DNA of 64,000 nt from Burkholderia puraquae (lineage in GTDB: Bacteria > Pseudomonadota > Gammaproteobacteria > Burkholderiales > Burkholderiaceae): the NCBI RefSeq assembly GCF_002099195.1, contig NZ_NBYX01000009.1, positions 124,001-188,000 of the forward strand, given 5' to 3'. This document shows, piece after piece, positions 24,178 through 32,331 of the stretch; position 1 is the first letter of the stretch; each line of letters starts with the position of its first letter. Under the pieces are notes generated by a model. It made no database searches, was not told where the DNA came from, and saw only the letters and a program-made list of their open reading frames with translations. The translations under genes were made by a program, and so were the position numbers.

Positions 24178-25187
24178 ACAATCCCCACGCTCACATTGAT
24201 TCGCTGCCTCCCGCGGGGGCGGGCGCCTCCCCAGGGGCGGCCCATCGGGAGGCGCCGAACGACGCGATCCACGACACGCCCGCGTTCGTCGCGAACGGCG
24301 CGAGCTGGTACGAAGCATCGGCACGGCAGCGCATCGACGGGCTGCTCGACGCCGGCAGTTTCAGCGAATTCCTCGGCCCGGCCGAGCGCGTGACGAGCCC
24401 GCACCTGCCGCTGTTCGACCTGCCGCAGCAGTTCGACGACGGAATGGTGGTCGGCCACGGCCGGCTCGACGGGCAGCCGGTGTTCGTCGCCGCGCAGGAA
24501 GGCCGCTTCATGGGCGGCGCGTTCGGCGAAGTGCACGGCGCGAAGCTCACCGGGCTGCTGCGTGCCGCGCGCGAAGTCGGCAAGCCGGTGCTGATCCTGT
24601 TCGATACGGGAGGCGTGCGGCTGCAGGAAGCGAACGCAGGCGAACTCGCGATCGCCGAGATCATGCGCGCGCTCGTGGAAGCGCGCACGTCCGGCGTGCC
24701 GGTGATCGGGCTGATCGGCGGGCGCGCGGGCTGCTATGGCGGCGGCGGGTTGCTCGCCGCGTGCTGCTCGGCGCTCGCGGTGTCGGAGCAAGGCCGCATC
24801 AGCGTGTCGGGCCCCGAGGTGATCGAGACCAATCGCGGCGTCGAGGAGTTCGATGCGAAAGACCGCGCACTCATCTGGCGCACGATGGGCGGCAAGCACC
24901 GGCGGCTGCTCGGCGGCGCGGATCGCTACGTGGCCGACACACCCGATGCGTTCCGTGCGGCGGCGCTCGAGCTGATCGGCCGCGCGCCGAAGTTCGATGC
25001 GGCAATGCTGCGCGCGGAACAGGCCCGCCTTGAGGCGCGTGTCGAGCGATTCGGCGCATGCAAGGATGCGCTCGACGTGTGGCGCACGCTCGGTGCGGAA
25101 GCGCCCGAAGCGATTCCCGGAATGCCCGACGATGCGTTCGCCGCGCTCGCCGACCAACTGCAGGAGCCGCAGCATGACGCTCGATGA
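24174..25187 (+). CDS. mdcD: Malonate decarboxylase beta subunit
   Basis: A 337-residue carboxyltransferase-like subunit that, with gamma, decarboxylates malonyl-S-ACP to acetyl-S-ACP. The crotonase-fold core is visible: VFVAAQEGRFMGGAFGEVHGAKLTGLL, ILFDTGGVRLQEANAGELA, and the oxyanion region GGRAGCYGGGGLLAACCSALAVSEQGRISVSGPEVIE. The N-terminal ~40 residues are Pro/Ala/His-rich and variable. The start overlaps mdcC by four bases and the end overlaps mdcE by 14, so the subunits are translationally coupled. Confidence 0.91.
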   Translation: MNNPHAHIDSLPPAGAGASPGAAHREAPNDAIHDTPAFVANGASWYEASARQRIDGLLDAGSFSEFLGPAERVTSPHLPLFDLPQQFDDGMVVGHGRLDGQPVFVAAQEGRFMGGAFGEVHGAKLTGLLRAAREVGKPVLILFDTGGVRLQEANAGELAIAEIMRALVEARTSGVPVIGLIGGRAGCYGGGGLLAACCSALAVSEQGRISVSGPEVIETNRGVEEFDAKDRALIWRTMGGKHRRLLGGADRYVADTPDAFRAAALELIGRAPKFDAAMLRAEQARLEARVERFGACKDALDVWRTLGAEAPEAIPGMPDDAFAALADQLQEPQHDAR

Positions 25188-25881
25188 AGTCCTGACCTCG
25201 CTGTTTCCGAAAGGCCATGCGATCGCGCGCACCGGCGGCCTGCTGACGGGCCACGCGGAGCTGGCCGGCACGCGTGTCGACGTGATCGGTGTCGCCGACC
25301 GTTTGCCGTTCGGCATCGACGAGGCGCTGACGCTCGCGGCGCGCGTGCTCGACACGATCGCGCGCGGTGGCGACACGCCGATCCTCGTGCTGGTCGACAG
25401 CGACAGCCAGCGGATGAGCAAGCGCGACGAACTGCTCGGCCTGAACGAAGGGCTGTCGCATCTCGCGAAGTGCCTGATGCACGCGGATCTCGCCGGGCAC
25501 CGGACGATCGGCGTCCTGTACGGCCACACGGCCGCGGGCGCGTTCATCGCGACCGCGCTCGCGACGCGCACGCTGCTCGCGGTGCCGGGCGCGGAGCCGG
25601 AAGTGATGGACCTGCCGTCGATGTCGCGCGTGACCAAGCTGCCGATCGACGTGCTGAAGGAGATGTCGCGCTCGACGCCGGTGTTCGCGCCGGGACTCGA
25701 CAACCTCGTGAAGATGGGCGCCGTCGACGCCGTGCTCGATCCGGCCCGTGCGCTCGACGCGCAGGTCGGCGAATGGCTCGGCAAGCCGGCCGACCGCGTC
25801 GACCGGCGTGCGGCGCGCGGCCGGCCGGTCGCGACCGATGTCGCTCGGCGCGTCGAGGCACTCGCGCGTGCCGCACGCTGA
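25174..25881 (+). CDS. mdcE: Malonate decarboxylase gamma subunit
   Basis: A 235-residue partner of MdcD, also of the carboxyltransferase fold. Landmarks are SLFPKGHAIARTGGLLTGHAELAG, TPILVLVDSDSQRMSKRDELLGLNEGL and IGVLYGHTAAGAFIATALATRTLLAVPGAEPEVMDLPSMSRVTKLP. It starts inside the last 14 bases of mdcD, and its own end overlaps mdcG by 14 bases. The length agrees with the short MdcE form. Together with MdcD it forms the decarboxylase active site. Confidence 0.91.
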   Translation: MTLDEVLTSLFPKGHAIARTGGLLTGHAELAGTRVDVIGVADRLPFGIDEALTLAARVLDTIARGGDTPILVLVDSDSQRMSKRDELLGLNEGLSHLAKCLMHADLAGHRTIGVLYGHTAAGAFIATALATRTLLAVPGAEPEVMDLPSMSRVTKLPIDVLKEMSRSTPVFAPGLDNLVKMGAVDAVLDPARALDAQVGEWLGKPADRVDRRAARGRPVATDVARRVEALARAAR

Positions 25882-26536
25882 GCTGCCGCTGCGCCGCCAC
25901 ACGCTCGTCACGCTGACGGCGGCGGGGTGGGGCGCGGCATTCGCGCGCGATCCCGCGCTCGCGGCGGATCCGCTCGTGCAGGCATGGGCCGCGCGTGGCT
26001 GGCCGCTGATCGTGCGCCGCGCGTCGCCCGACGAGGCCGATGCCGGCCGTGTGCCGCTCGGCCTGCCGCTGCCGCCTGCCGCGGGCAAGCGGCGCATCGC
26101 GCTGAACGCGGCGGCTGACGCGCTCGCGACGGTCGGCCCGCTGCCCGCGTTGGCCGACGTGCTCGCGGCCGCGCCCGACGCATGGCGCACGGCGTTGCGC
26201 GAGCTCGATGCGCTCGGCGCGCGTTGCGGCGTGCAGGGCCGCGTGTTCGGCAGCCTCGCATGGCAGGCACTGACGGGCGAGCGCTACCTGAGCGAGTCGT
26301 CCGATCTCGACATCGTGTTCCCGCTGCCGGACTCCGCATCGATCGCGCCGCTGCTCGACGGCCTCGCGGCGATCGACGCACGCGCGCCGATGCGCATCGA
26401 CGGCGAACTGCTGCGCGACGACGGCGCGGGCGTCAACTGGCGCGAACTGCGTGCGCGGCAGCCTGAAGTCGCGGTCAAGACCGCAATCGCCGTCGAACTG
26501 ATGCCGGCCGAAGCATTCACCGGAGGCGCGCGATGA
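25868..26536 (+). CDS. mdcG: Malonate decarboxylase holo-ACP synthase
   Basis: A 222-residue phosphoribosyl-dephospho-CoA transferase that loads the prosthetic group onto MdcC. It has a nucleotidyltransferase-type active site, GRVFGSLAWQALTGERYLSESSDLDIVFPL, with the paired aspartates of SSDLDIVF. GTG 25868 is the chosen start because it places the protein (VPHAELPLRRHTLV) just at the end of mdcE with a 14-base overlap. The stop overlaps mdcB by four bases. Confidence 0.86.
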   Translation: MPHAELPLRRHTLVTLTAAGWGAAFARDPALAADPLVQAWAARGWPLIVRRASPDEADAGRVPLGLPLPPAAGKRRIALNAAADALATVGPLPALADVLAAAPDAWRTALRELDALGARCGVQGRVFGSLAWQALTGERYLSESSDLDIVFPLPDSASIAPLLDGLAAIDARAPMRIDGELLRDDGAGVNWRELRARQPEVAVKTAIAVELMPAEAFTGGAR

Positions 26537-27399
26537 GCGCATGGGCTGCCTGCCGCGTACCGGCGCCGTCCGAAGCCGAGCGCATCGCCGAACTGGCCGA
26601 GCGCAGCCTCGTGCTCGAGATCGAGACCTATCCGAAGCCGGGGCTCGTCAGTCATGTCGACACCGGCAGTCATTCGGACATGGATGCCGCGACGTTCGCC
26701 CGCAGCGCCGCCGTGCTGCGGCCGTACTTTGCAGAACTCGCCGACGCGGGCGCGCGCGATGCGGACATGGCCGTGCTGCGCAAGATCGGCCTGCGTGCCG
26801 AGCACGCGATGCTTGCCGCGACCGGCGGCGTCAATACGCATCGCGGCGCGATCTTCGGGCTCGGGCTGCTGTGTGCGGCCGCGGGCCGGCGCGCGATGCC
26901 GGGAACCCTGCCGGGCGGGATGACGCTCGGCGCGTTCGTTTCCCGTCGCTGGGGAGCCGATATCCTCGGCGGCCCGCGCTTGCCCGACAGCCACGGCGAG
27001 TGCGCGAGCCGCCGCTACGGCGTCGGCGGCGCGCGTCGCGAGGCGGCCGACGGTTTCCCGGCCGTCTATGCGGTCGGGCTGCCCGCACTGCGCCGCGCGC
27101 AGCGTGACCTGCCTGGCGATTCGGAAGCCGCGCGCGTCGATGCGTGCTTCGCGCTGATCGCCGCGCTCGACGATACGAACCTGCTGCACCGGGGCGGCCA
27201 GGCCGGCCTCGCGTTCGCACGGGCGGCCGCACGCGCGTTCGTGGCCCGCGGCGGCGTGCGTGCGCGCGACTGGCGGCTGCGCGCGGCTGCCGTGCATCGT
27301 GCGTTCGTGGCGCGGCGGCTGAGCCCGGGCGGCGCGGCCGACCTGCTCGCGATGAGCGTCTTCGTCGAAGCGCTCGAAGCCGACGGGGGCGCGCGATGA
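26533..27399 (+). CDS. mdcB: Triphosphoribosyl-dephospho-CoA synthase
   Basis: A 288-residue CitG-family enzyme that condenses ATP with dephospho-CoA to make the prosthetic-group precursor used by MdcG. Family landmarks are LVLEIETYPKPGLVSHVDTGSHSDMD, ATGGVNTHRGAIFGLGLLCAAAGR and LIAALDDTNLLHRGGQAGL. The start overlaps mdcG (ATGA), and mdcH starts four bases before the stop. The length agrees with the family. Confidence 0.9.
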   Translation: MSAWAACRVPAPSEAERIAELAERSLVLEIETYPKPGLVSHVDTGSHSDMDAATFARSAAVLRPYFAELADAGARDADMAVLRKIGLRAEHAMLAATGGVNTHRGAIFGLGLLCAAAGRRAMPGTLPGGMTLGAFVSRRWGADILGGPRLPDSHGECASRRYGVGGARREAADGFPAVYAVGLPALRRAQRDLPGDSEAARVDACFALIAALDDTNLLHRGGQAGLAFARAAARAFVARGGVRARDWRLRAAAVHRAFVARRLSPGGAADLLAMSVFVEALEADGGAR

Positions 27400-28328
27400 C
27401 GCTGGCCATCCTCTGTTCGGGACAGGGCGCGCAGCGTGCCGACATGTTCGACCTGACCGGTGCCGCGCCGCAGGCCGATGCGCTGTTCGCGCACGCCGGC
27501 CGGCTGCTCGGCGAGGATCCGCGCGCCTGGGTCCGGCAGGCCGGGCCGGACGCGCTGCGTGAAAACCGTGCCGCGCAGATCCTCTGCACGGTCCAGGCAC
27601 TCGCCGCCGCCGCGCTGCTCGACGCGATGTGGCCGCGCCGGCGCTGCGTTGCCGGCTACAGCGTCGGCGAAGTCGCGTCGTGGAGCGTCGCGGGGATGAT
27701 CGAGCCGGCCGCCGCGCTCGACCTGGCCGATGCGCGTGCGCGTGCCATGGATGCCGCGAGCGGCGGCGACGAGCGGATGGTGTTCGTGCGCGGCCTGACG
27801 CGCGCGCAGCTAGCGCGCTTGTGCGACGGCCGCGACGCGGCGATCGCGATCGCGAACCCCGGCGACGCGTTCGTGGTCGCGGGGCGGCAGGCCGATGTCG
27901 ATGCGGTGGCCGACGACGCGTCACGCGCCGGCGCGCTGCGCGTCGCGCCGGTCTGCGTGCGGATCGCGTCGCACACGCGCCGGCTCGCCGCTGCCGTGCC
28001 GGTGTTTCGTGCGTCGCTCGCCGCGACGCACGTGCGGCGGCCGCTGCCGGGCACGCGACTGCTTTCGGGCATCGACGGCGCATCGGTGCTCGATCCCGAT
28101 ACGGGCCTCGACAAGCTGGCCCGGCAGATCGCGGAGCCGGTCGAGTGGGCGGCCTGTCTTGCCGCCTGCGTGGAGGCCGGTGCGACTGCGTTCCTCGAGC
28201 TCGGCCCCGGCCGCGCGCTGGCCGAGATGGCTGGTGGCGCGTATCCGGCGCTGCCGGCGCGCAGCCTCGCGGATTTTCGTTCCGTCGACGGTGTGGCGAG
28301 CTGGCTCGCGCGCGTCGCGGCGGGCTGA
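27396..28328 (+). CDS. mdcH: Malonyl-CoA:ACP transacylase of malonate decarboxylase (epsilon)
   Basis: A 310-residue acyltransferase that first charges the carrier MdcC with malonyl from malonyl-CoA, so that the catalytic cycle can begin. It has the FabD-type fold: CSGQGAQRADMF at the start, the nucleophile elbow GYSVGEVASW with Ser89, IAIANPGDAFVVAG, the catalytic-His segment RIASHTRRLA, and FLELGPGRALAEM. It closes the nine-gene operon. A modest terminator-like hairpin follows (28363-28377). Confidence 0.89.
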   Translation: MTLAILCSGQGAQRADMFDLTGAAPQADALFAHAGRLLGEDPRAWVRQAGPDALRENRAAQILCTVQALAAAALLDAMWPRRRCVAGYSVGEVASWSVAGMIEPAAALDLADARARAMDAASGGDERMVFVRGLTRAQLARLCDGRDAAIAIANPGDAFVVAGRQADVDAVADDASRAGALRVAPVCVRIASHTRRLAAAVPVFRASLAATHVRRPLPGTRLLSGIDGASVLDPDTGLDKLARQIAEPVEWAACLAACVEAGATAFLELGPGRALAEMAGGAYPALPARSLADFRSVDGVASWLARVAAG

Positions 28329-28362
28329 TCGACGGCGTGGAAAACGGGCTGTAACCCGTCCG

Positions 28363-28377
28363 CCGGGCGCCGGTTTT
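28363..28377 (+). terminator. Weak terminator-like hairpin after the malonate operon
   Basis: CCGG (28363-28366) and CCGG (28370-28373) form a short stem followed by TTTT. A second short stem, ACGGG/CCCGT, lies at 28344-28359. The stems are weak, but the position right after mdcH fits the operon end. Confidence 0.4.
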
Positions 28378-28419
28378 GCGTTGTGTGTTGCGCCGGCGCA
28401 GCAGCATCGCAGCCGGTGC

Positions 28420-28447
28420 TTGCCACGCGAATTGGCGTCGCTACAAT
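28420..28447 (+). promoter_or_regulatory. Sigma-70 promoter with almost no leader
   Basis: TTGCCA (28420-28425), a 16-base spacer and TACAAT (28442-28447) make a good promoter. Transcription would start near 28454, only a few bases before ATG 28458, so the message appears almost leaderless. The alternative ATG at 28446 lies inside the -10 box. Confidence 0.6.
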
Positions 28448-28457
28448 GGCGCCCGCC

Positions 28458-28967
28458 ATGAGACCAGCCGCCTTCCTTCTCGCCGCGCTTTGCTGCGCGG
28501 CGAGCGCCCACGCCGCCCAGATTCCGTCCGATGCCGGATCGGTCGGCACATACTTTTCGTATGACAACGCGGCGGCCGACGCGACCGTCGACCTGATCGG
28601 GCAGGCGCAGCACCGCGTGCTGCTGGCAGGCTATACGCACGTGCCGCCGGCGGTCGCGAGCGCGCTGCGCGCGGCCCGCTCGCGCGGGATCGAAGTGCGT
28701 GTCGTGCTCGTGCGTTCGCCGCGCGCGGGCAGGTACAGCGGCGCGGGCTATCTGAAGTCCTCGGGTATCGACGTGGCGATCGATTCGCGGCACGGTGATC
28801 CCGCGCCGCGCTTCGTGATCGTCGACGACAGTGTCGCGCTGACGACGCTGTCGGAGGGCGCGGCCACGCATGCGGAGACGGTGAATGTGTTCCAGCGTGC
28901 GCCCGAGCTTGCGCAATCCTATGCGCAGTCGTTCTGGCGGCTGTACCGGCAGGCCGGCGGCCTCTGA
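28458..28967 (+). CDS. Phospholipase-D-fold exported protein with degenerate HKD motif
   Basis: A 169-residue protein with a signal peptide (MRPAAFLLAALCCAASAHAAQ). The rest follows the short single-domain PLD/Nuc nuclease pattern: a strand, a helix with VASALRAARSRGIEVRVVL, and then the segment where Nuc carries its HxKxxxxD motif. Here that segment reads PAPRFVIVDDSVALTTLSEGAA: the catalytic His and Lys are missing (Ala/Pro and Arg stand in their places), while the Asp and the following strand remain. The C-terminus ends with a Nuc-like FWRLYRQA helix. It is probably catalytically dead or altered. The fold call is by pattern and should be taken with care. Confidence 0.6.
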   Translation: MRPAAFLLAALCCAASAHAAQIPSDAGSVGTYFSYDNAAADATVDLIGQAQHRVLLAGYTHVPPAVASALRAARSRGIEVRVVLVRSPRAGRYSGAGYLKSSGIDVAIDSRHGDPAPRFVIVDDSVALTTLSEGAATHAETVNVFQRAPELAQSYAQSFWRLYRQAGGL

Positions 28968-29092
28968 CCCTTTCCTGCGACGCCACGCGCACCGGTGTGA
29001 CCCCGCTTGCATCGGCGCTGCCGATGAACCATGCTCGTTGACAGGCGCCGGCGCGCGGTTCGCGCATCCGGCGCAACGGCAGGGAGCCGATC

Positions 29093-29737
29093 GTGTTCGA
29101 GTGTTTTGCCGATCGCGCCGACGCGGGTTACCAACTGGCCGGCGCATTGCGCGATTACGCGGGGCGTAGCAATGTCGTCGTGCTCGCATTGCCGCGCGGC
29201 GGCGTGCCCGTCGCGTACCCGGTCGCTTGCGCGCTGCACGCGCCGCTCGACGTGCTGGTCGTGCGCAAGCTCGGCGTGCCGTACGACCCCGAGCTCGCGA
29301 TGGGCGCGATCGCGACGGGCGGCGCGATTCATCTGCAGCGTTCGGTGCTCCGCTCGATGAACGTGTCCGGCGAACAGCTCGCCGACGTGATCGCGCGCGA
29401 GACGGCCGAACTGCATCGACGCGAAGCGCTGTATCGCGGTGCCGCGCCGCCGCTGCCGGTCGAGGGGCGGATCGCGATCGTCGTCGACGACGGCATCGCG
29501 ACCGGCGCGTCGATGCGCGTCGCGCTGCAGGCGTTGCGCGAGCGCCATCCGGCGCGGATCGTGGCGGCTGCCCCGGTCGCGCCGGCGGGTGCACGGCATG
29601 CATTCGACGATCTGGCCGATGCGTTCGTCACGGTGACGCAGCCGCTGCCGTTCTTCGGGATCAGCCAGTTCTACGCGCGCTTCGAGCAGACGAGCGACGA
29701 CGAAGTACGGGCTTTGCTCGACGCGGCGCGGCTCTGA
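29093..29737 (+). CDS. Phosphoribosyltransferase-family protein
   Basis: A 214-residue type I PRTase-fold protein. The PRPP-binding signature IVVDDGIATGASM (near residue 130) is intact, and the N-terminal ALPRGGVPVAYPVA and VVRKLGVPYDPELAMGAIATGG motifs are typical of the stand-alone PRTase family often annotated as putative phosphoribosyl transferase. It starts with GTG 29093, preceded by a GGGAG-like site. It converges with the depolymerase gene, with only seven bases between stops. The substrate is unknown; these proteins often sit with stress or storage genes. Confidence 0.82.
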   Translation: MFECFADRADAGYQLAGALRDYAGRSNVVVLALPRGGVPVAYPVACALHAPLDVLVVRKLGVPYDPELAMGAIATGGAIHLQRSVLRSMNVSGEQLADVIARETAELHRREALYRGAAPPLPVEGRIAIVVDDGIATGASMRVALQALRERHPARIVAAAPVAPAGARHAFDDLADAFVTVTQPLPFFGISQFYARFEQTSDDEVRALLDAARL

Positions 29738-29744
29738 TGCGGCG

Positions 29745-31007
29745 TCACGTCCGCCTGATGCGGCGTGGACGAGGGCGGCGGGTTTCGGCCCACGCGAACA
29801 CGCGCTGCAGCATCGGATGGACATCCCCGTGCCAGCGCGCCCCCGTGAACAGCCCGTAGTGATCGCAGTCGTCGATGTCGACGCGATAGCGCTCGTCGTC
29901 GGCGAGGCCGCTGCACAGGTCGAGCGCCGCATGCGTCTGGCCGGCGCCCGTGACCTTGTCGCACGCGCCTTCGACGGTCAGCAGCGCGACGCCGCGCAAA
30001 GCCGCCGGCTCGACACGCCGGTCGCCCACGTCCCACGTGCCGAGCGCGAGGCTCATGCGCTGGAACACGACGTCGACCGTGTCGAGGAAATACTCGGCCG
30101 GCATGTCGAGCAGCGCCGTGTATTCGAGCAGCGCGCGCCGCGCGCCGGCGAGCCCGGCCATGTCGAAGCGCGACGCTGCCAGCGCATACGCTTCGATCAG
30201 CGACAGGAAGCGCTGCGGGTACACCAGCGCGATCTCGCCCTGCTGCAGATAGGTCGGAAATACGTGGCGGCCATGCCCCGCGAAGCCGGGCGGCACGACG
30301 TCGATCAGGTGGCGGCGGCACCAGCCGAGCGAATGGGCGGCGGCGGCGGTGCCGAGCGCACTCGGGTTCCGGCGCGCATCGAGCGGGCCGCCGATCAGCG
30401 TGACGCTCGCGGGCGGCGCGAGGCCGCGCGCGGCACGCAGCGCGAGCGCGCCGAGCACCGGCACGGTCGCCTGGCACACGGCGACGACATGCAGCGGCCG
30501 GTCGTCGTGCGCGAGCCCGTCGACGAAGCCGTCGAGCGTCGCGACATACTCGTCGAGCCCGAAGCGGCCCGAAGCGAGCGGCACGTCGCGCGCATTGCGC
30601 CAGTCGGTCACGCAGACGTCGCCGTCCGCAAGCAGCGTCTCGACGGTTTCCCGCATCATCACGGCCGCATGTCCGGCGAGCGGTGCGCACAGCAGCACCG
30701 TGCGCCGCGCATCGGCACGCGCGAAGCGCCGCAGGTCGCAGAACGGCGTGCGCGCGACGACGCGCTCGCCGGCGGCCGGCCACCCGATGTCGAAGTGCGG
30801 CGGCTTGTCCGGCGGCCCGAGCAGCGGCTCGAACAGGTCGTCGTAGCACGACGACGCGGCATGCGGCAGCGTGGCTGCGGGCCACGCGTCGAATGCGTGC
30901 CGGGTCGCCGCGCGCCAGGCGCGCATCCATTCCCGCTGCTGCTCGACGAGGGCATACCACATGGCGAACCTTGGGGCGGATGGGGCGTGAACTTGCATTA
31001 TGGTCAC
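29745..31007 (-). CDS. phaZ: Intracellular polyhydroxybutyrate depolymerase (PhaZ type)
   Basis: A 420-residue intracellular PHB depolymerase that mobilises storage granules. The nucleophile elbow is VVAVCQATVP with Cys178 (numbered from 31007) in place of the usual Ser, the known Cys-Asp-His arrangement of Ralstonia PhaZa1. GACDKVTGAGQ supplies the Asp, and DCDHYGLFTGARW the His. The C-terminus is Arg-rich (RRPRPRRIRR). An in-frame ATG at 30998 (MQVHAP) is an equally possible start; neither has a strong ribosome site. Confidence 0.85.
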   Translation of the reverse strand: MTIMQVHAPSAPRFAMWYALVEQQREWMRAWRAATRHAFDAWPAATLPHAASSCYDDLFEPLLGPPDKPPHFDIGWPAAGERVVARTPFCDLRRFARADARRTVLLCAPLAGHAAVMMRETVETLLADGDVCVTDWRNARDVPLASGRFGLDEYVATLDGFVDGLAHDDRPLHVVAVCQATVPVLGALALRAARGLAPPASVTLIGGPLDARRNPSALGTAAAAHSLGWCRRHLIDVVPPGFAGHGRHVFPTYLQQGEIALVYPQRFLSLIEAYALAASRFDMAGLAGARRALLEYTALLDMPAEYFLDTVDVVFQRMSLALGTWDVGDRRVEPAALRGVALLTVEGACDKVTGAGQTHAALDLCSGLADDERYRVDIDDCDHYGLFTGARWHGDVHPMLQRVFAWAETRRPRPRRIRRT

Positions 31008-31214
31008 TGTGGCCGGACAACGTGAGCCCCGCGTGCGGCAGGCCGATGCGCATCAGGCGCACGGGGCGGGGGCCGGCTGCACACGTTCCGCTGTTTCGGC
31101 GAACGCATTCGTGGAGCCGGCACCAGCCCGTTGCCGGCGGGAACGGGCCCTAGGCGACGCCGCGCGACGCTGCTACAGTCGTCGATCCCATTCCCCTCAA
31201 GCGGAGCGTTTGCG

Positions 31215-31844
31215 ATGAAGCTGATCGGCATGCTGGATTCCCCGTTCGTGCGTCGTGTCGCCATTTCGGCGAAGCTGCTCGACCTCCCGTTCGAACACGA
31301 GTCGATCTCGGTGTTTCGTCACTTCGAGCAGTTCAGGGCGATCAACCCGGTCGTCAAGGCACCGACGCTCGTGACCGGCGACGGCGCGACGCTGCTCGAT
31401 TCGTCGCTGATCGTCGACTATCTCGATCACCTGGTCGCGCCCGGGCGGCGCCTGCTGCCCGATGCCGCCGATGCCCGGCTGCGCGCGCTCGTGCCGGTCG
31501 GCTTCGCGCTGGCGGCCGCCGAGAAGACGGTGCAGGTCGTCTACGAGCAGGCGCTGCGTCCGGCCGACAAGCAGCACGCGCCGTGGCTCGAGCGCGTGCT
31601 GAGCCAGATCGAGGGCGCGTACGGCGCACTGGAGCCGCTCGTCGCGGCCGCGAACGGCTGGTTCGGCGGTGCGCGCCTGCTGCAGTCCGACGTGACGGTC
31701 GCGGTGGCATGGCGTTTCACGCAGTTCATGGCCGCCGACTATCCGGCGCTCGCGCGGATCGATCCGGCCCGTTATCCGGCACTGGCTGCGCATTCGGCAC
31801 GGGCGGAAGCGCTGCCGGCGTTCGTCGAAACGCCGCTCGTCTAG
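31215..31844 (+). CDS. Glutathione S-transferase family protein
   Basis: A 209-residue GST. The N-terminal thioredoxin-like domain shows MLDSPFVRRVAISAKLL (active-site Ser/Pro region), NPVVKAPTLVTGDGATLLDSSLIVDYLDHL with the cis-Pro and the glutathione-binding DSS. The helical C-domain follows. ATG 31215 is favoured because the GST fold begins there; the longer frame upstream is not GST-like. It is divergent from the PHB depolymerase across 207 bases. A short hairpin with a TTT run (31895-31915) may terminate it. Confidence 0.85.
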   Translation: MKLIGMLDSPFVRRVAISAKLLDLPFEHESISVFRHFEQFRAINPVVKAPTLVTGDGATLLDSSLIVDYLDHLVAPGRRLLPDAADARLRALVPVGFALAAAEKTVQVVYEQALRPADKQHAPWLERVLSQIEGAYGALEPLVAAANGWFGGARLLQSDVTVAVAWRFTQFMAADYPALARIDPARYPALAAHSARAEALPAFVETPLV

Positions 31845-32027
31845 GCGTCGCGGCGGCGCGCGACGCGGCTCCGCTCGCTACCCGCCGCCCGCTCGGCCTT
31901 GCCGGGCAAGCCTTTGCCGATTGTTCTCGGCGGCTGACAAGTGACTTCGCATTCGCGCTGTTTATCCGGAAGCAGCCGCTCCCTAGAATCCACTCCATCG
32001 AATATGCGTTGCCTGATGGAGCCGATG

Positions 32028-32222
32028 ATGAAAGCCCTGATCGAATCGAGCCTGTACCACCCGTCCGTCGTGTTGCCGCTTGCCGCGCTGACACAGTTGA
32101 TGGTCGAGCGCGATTTCAATCTCAGTCAGGTCGGGCTGATCGTCGCGGCGCGCGGTGCGCAGGCCGCCGTATCGCGCTCCCGTGCGCTGATTTTCTGCCG
32201 CGACGGCGCAGCGCAGGCATGA
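32028..32222 (+). CDS. Small hypothetical protein
   Basis: A 64-residue protein, MKALIESSLYHPSVVLPLAALTQ at the start, with an amphipathic middle and an Arg/Ala-rich end. I do not recognise a family. GGAG at 32018-32021 is six bases ahead of ATG 32028, the best of four in-frame ATGs (32004, 32016, 32025, 32028), and TAGAAT at 31984 may be its -10 box. A strong terminator follows at 32295-32319, which supports its being a real transcript. Confidence 0.5.
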   Translation: MKALIESSLYHPSVVLPLAALTQLMVERDFNLSQVGLIVAARGAQAAVSRSRALIFCRDGAAQA

Positions 32223-32244
32223 CGGCGCTTGCGGCGCATGGATG

Positions 32245-32277
32245 AAAAAAAGCCCGGCCGGCGCAAGCCGGACGGGC
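32245..32277 (-). terminator. Rho-independent terminator of the ProP-like gene
   Basis: On the minus strand the stem GCCCG.CCGGC / GCCGG.CGGGC (32252-32277, one G/A mismatch, loop GCAA) is followed by seven Ts (32251-32245). It ends the transcript of the minus-strand MFS gene, whose stop is at 32332. Confidence 0.8.
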
Positions 32278-32294
32278 GGATCGGGTTCGATCGG

Positions 32295-32319
32295 GCCCCG
32301 GCTTCGGCCGGGGCTTTTT
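32295..32319 (+). terminator. UUCG-loop rho-independent terminator
   Basis: GCCCCGGC (32295-32302), a TTCG tetraloop, GCCGGGGC (32307-32314) and TTTTT (32315-32319) form a textbook plus-strand terminator for the small gene at 32028-32222. It is back to back with the minus-strand terminator. Confidence 0.88.
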
Positions 32320-32331
32320 CATGGGCGACGC

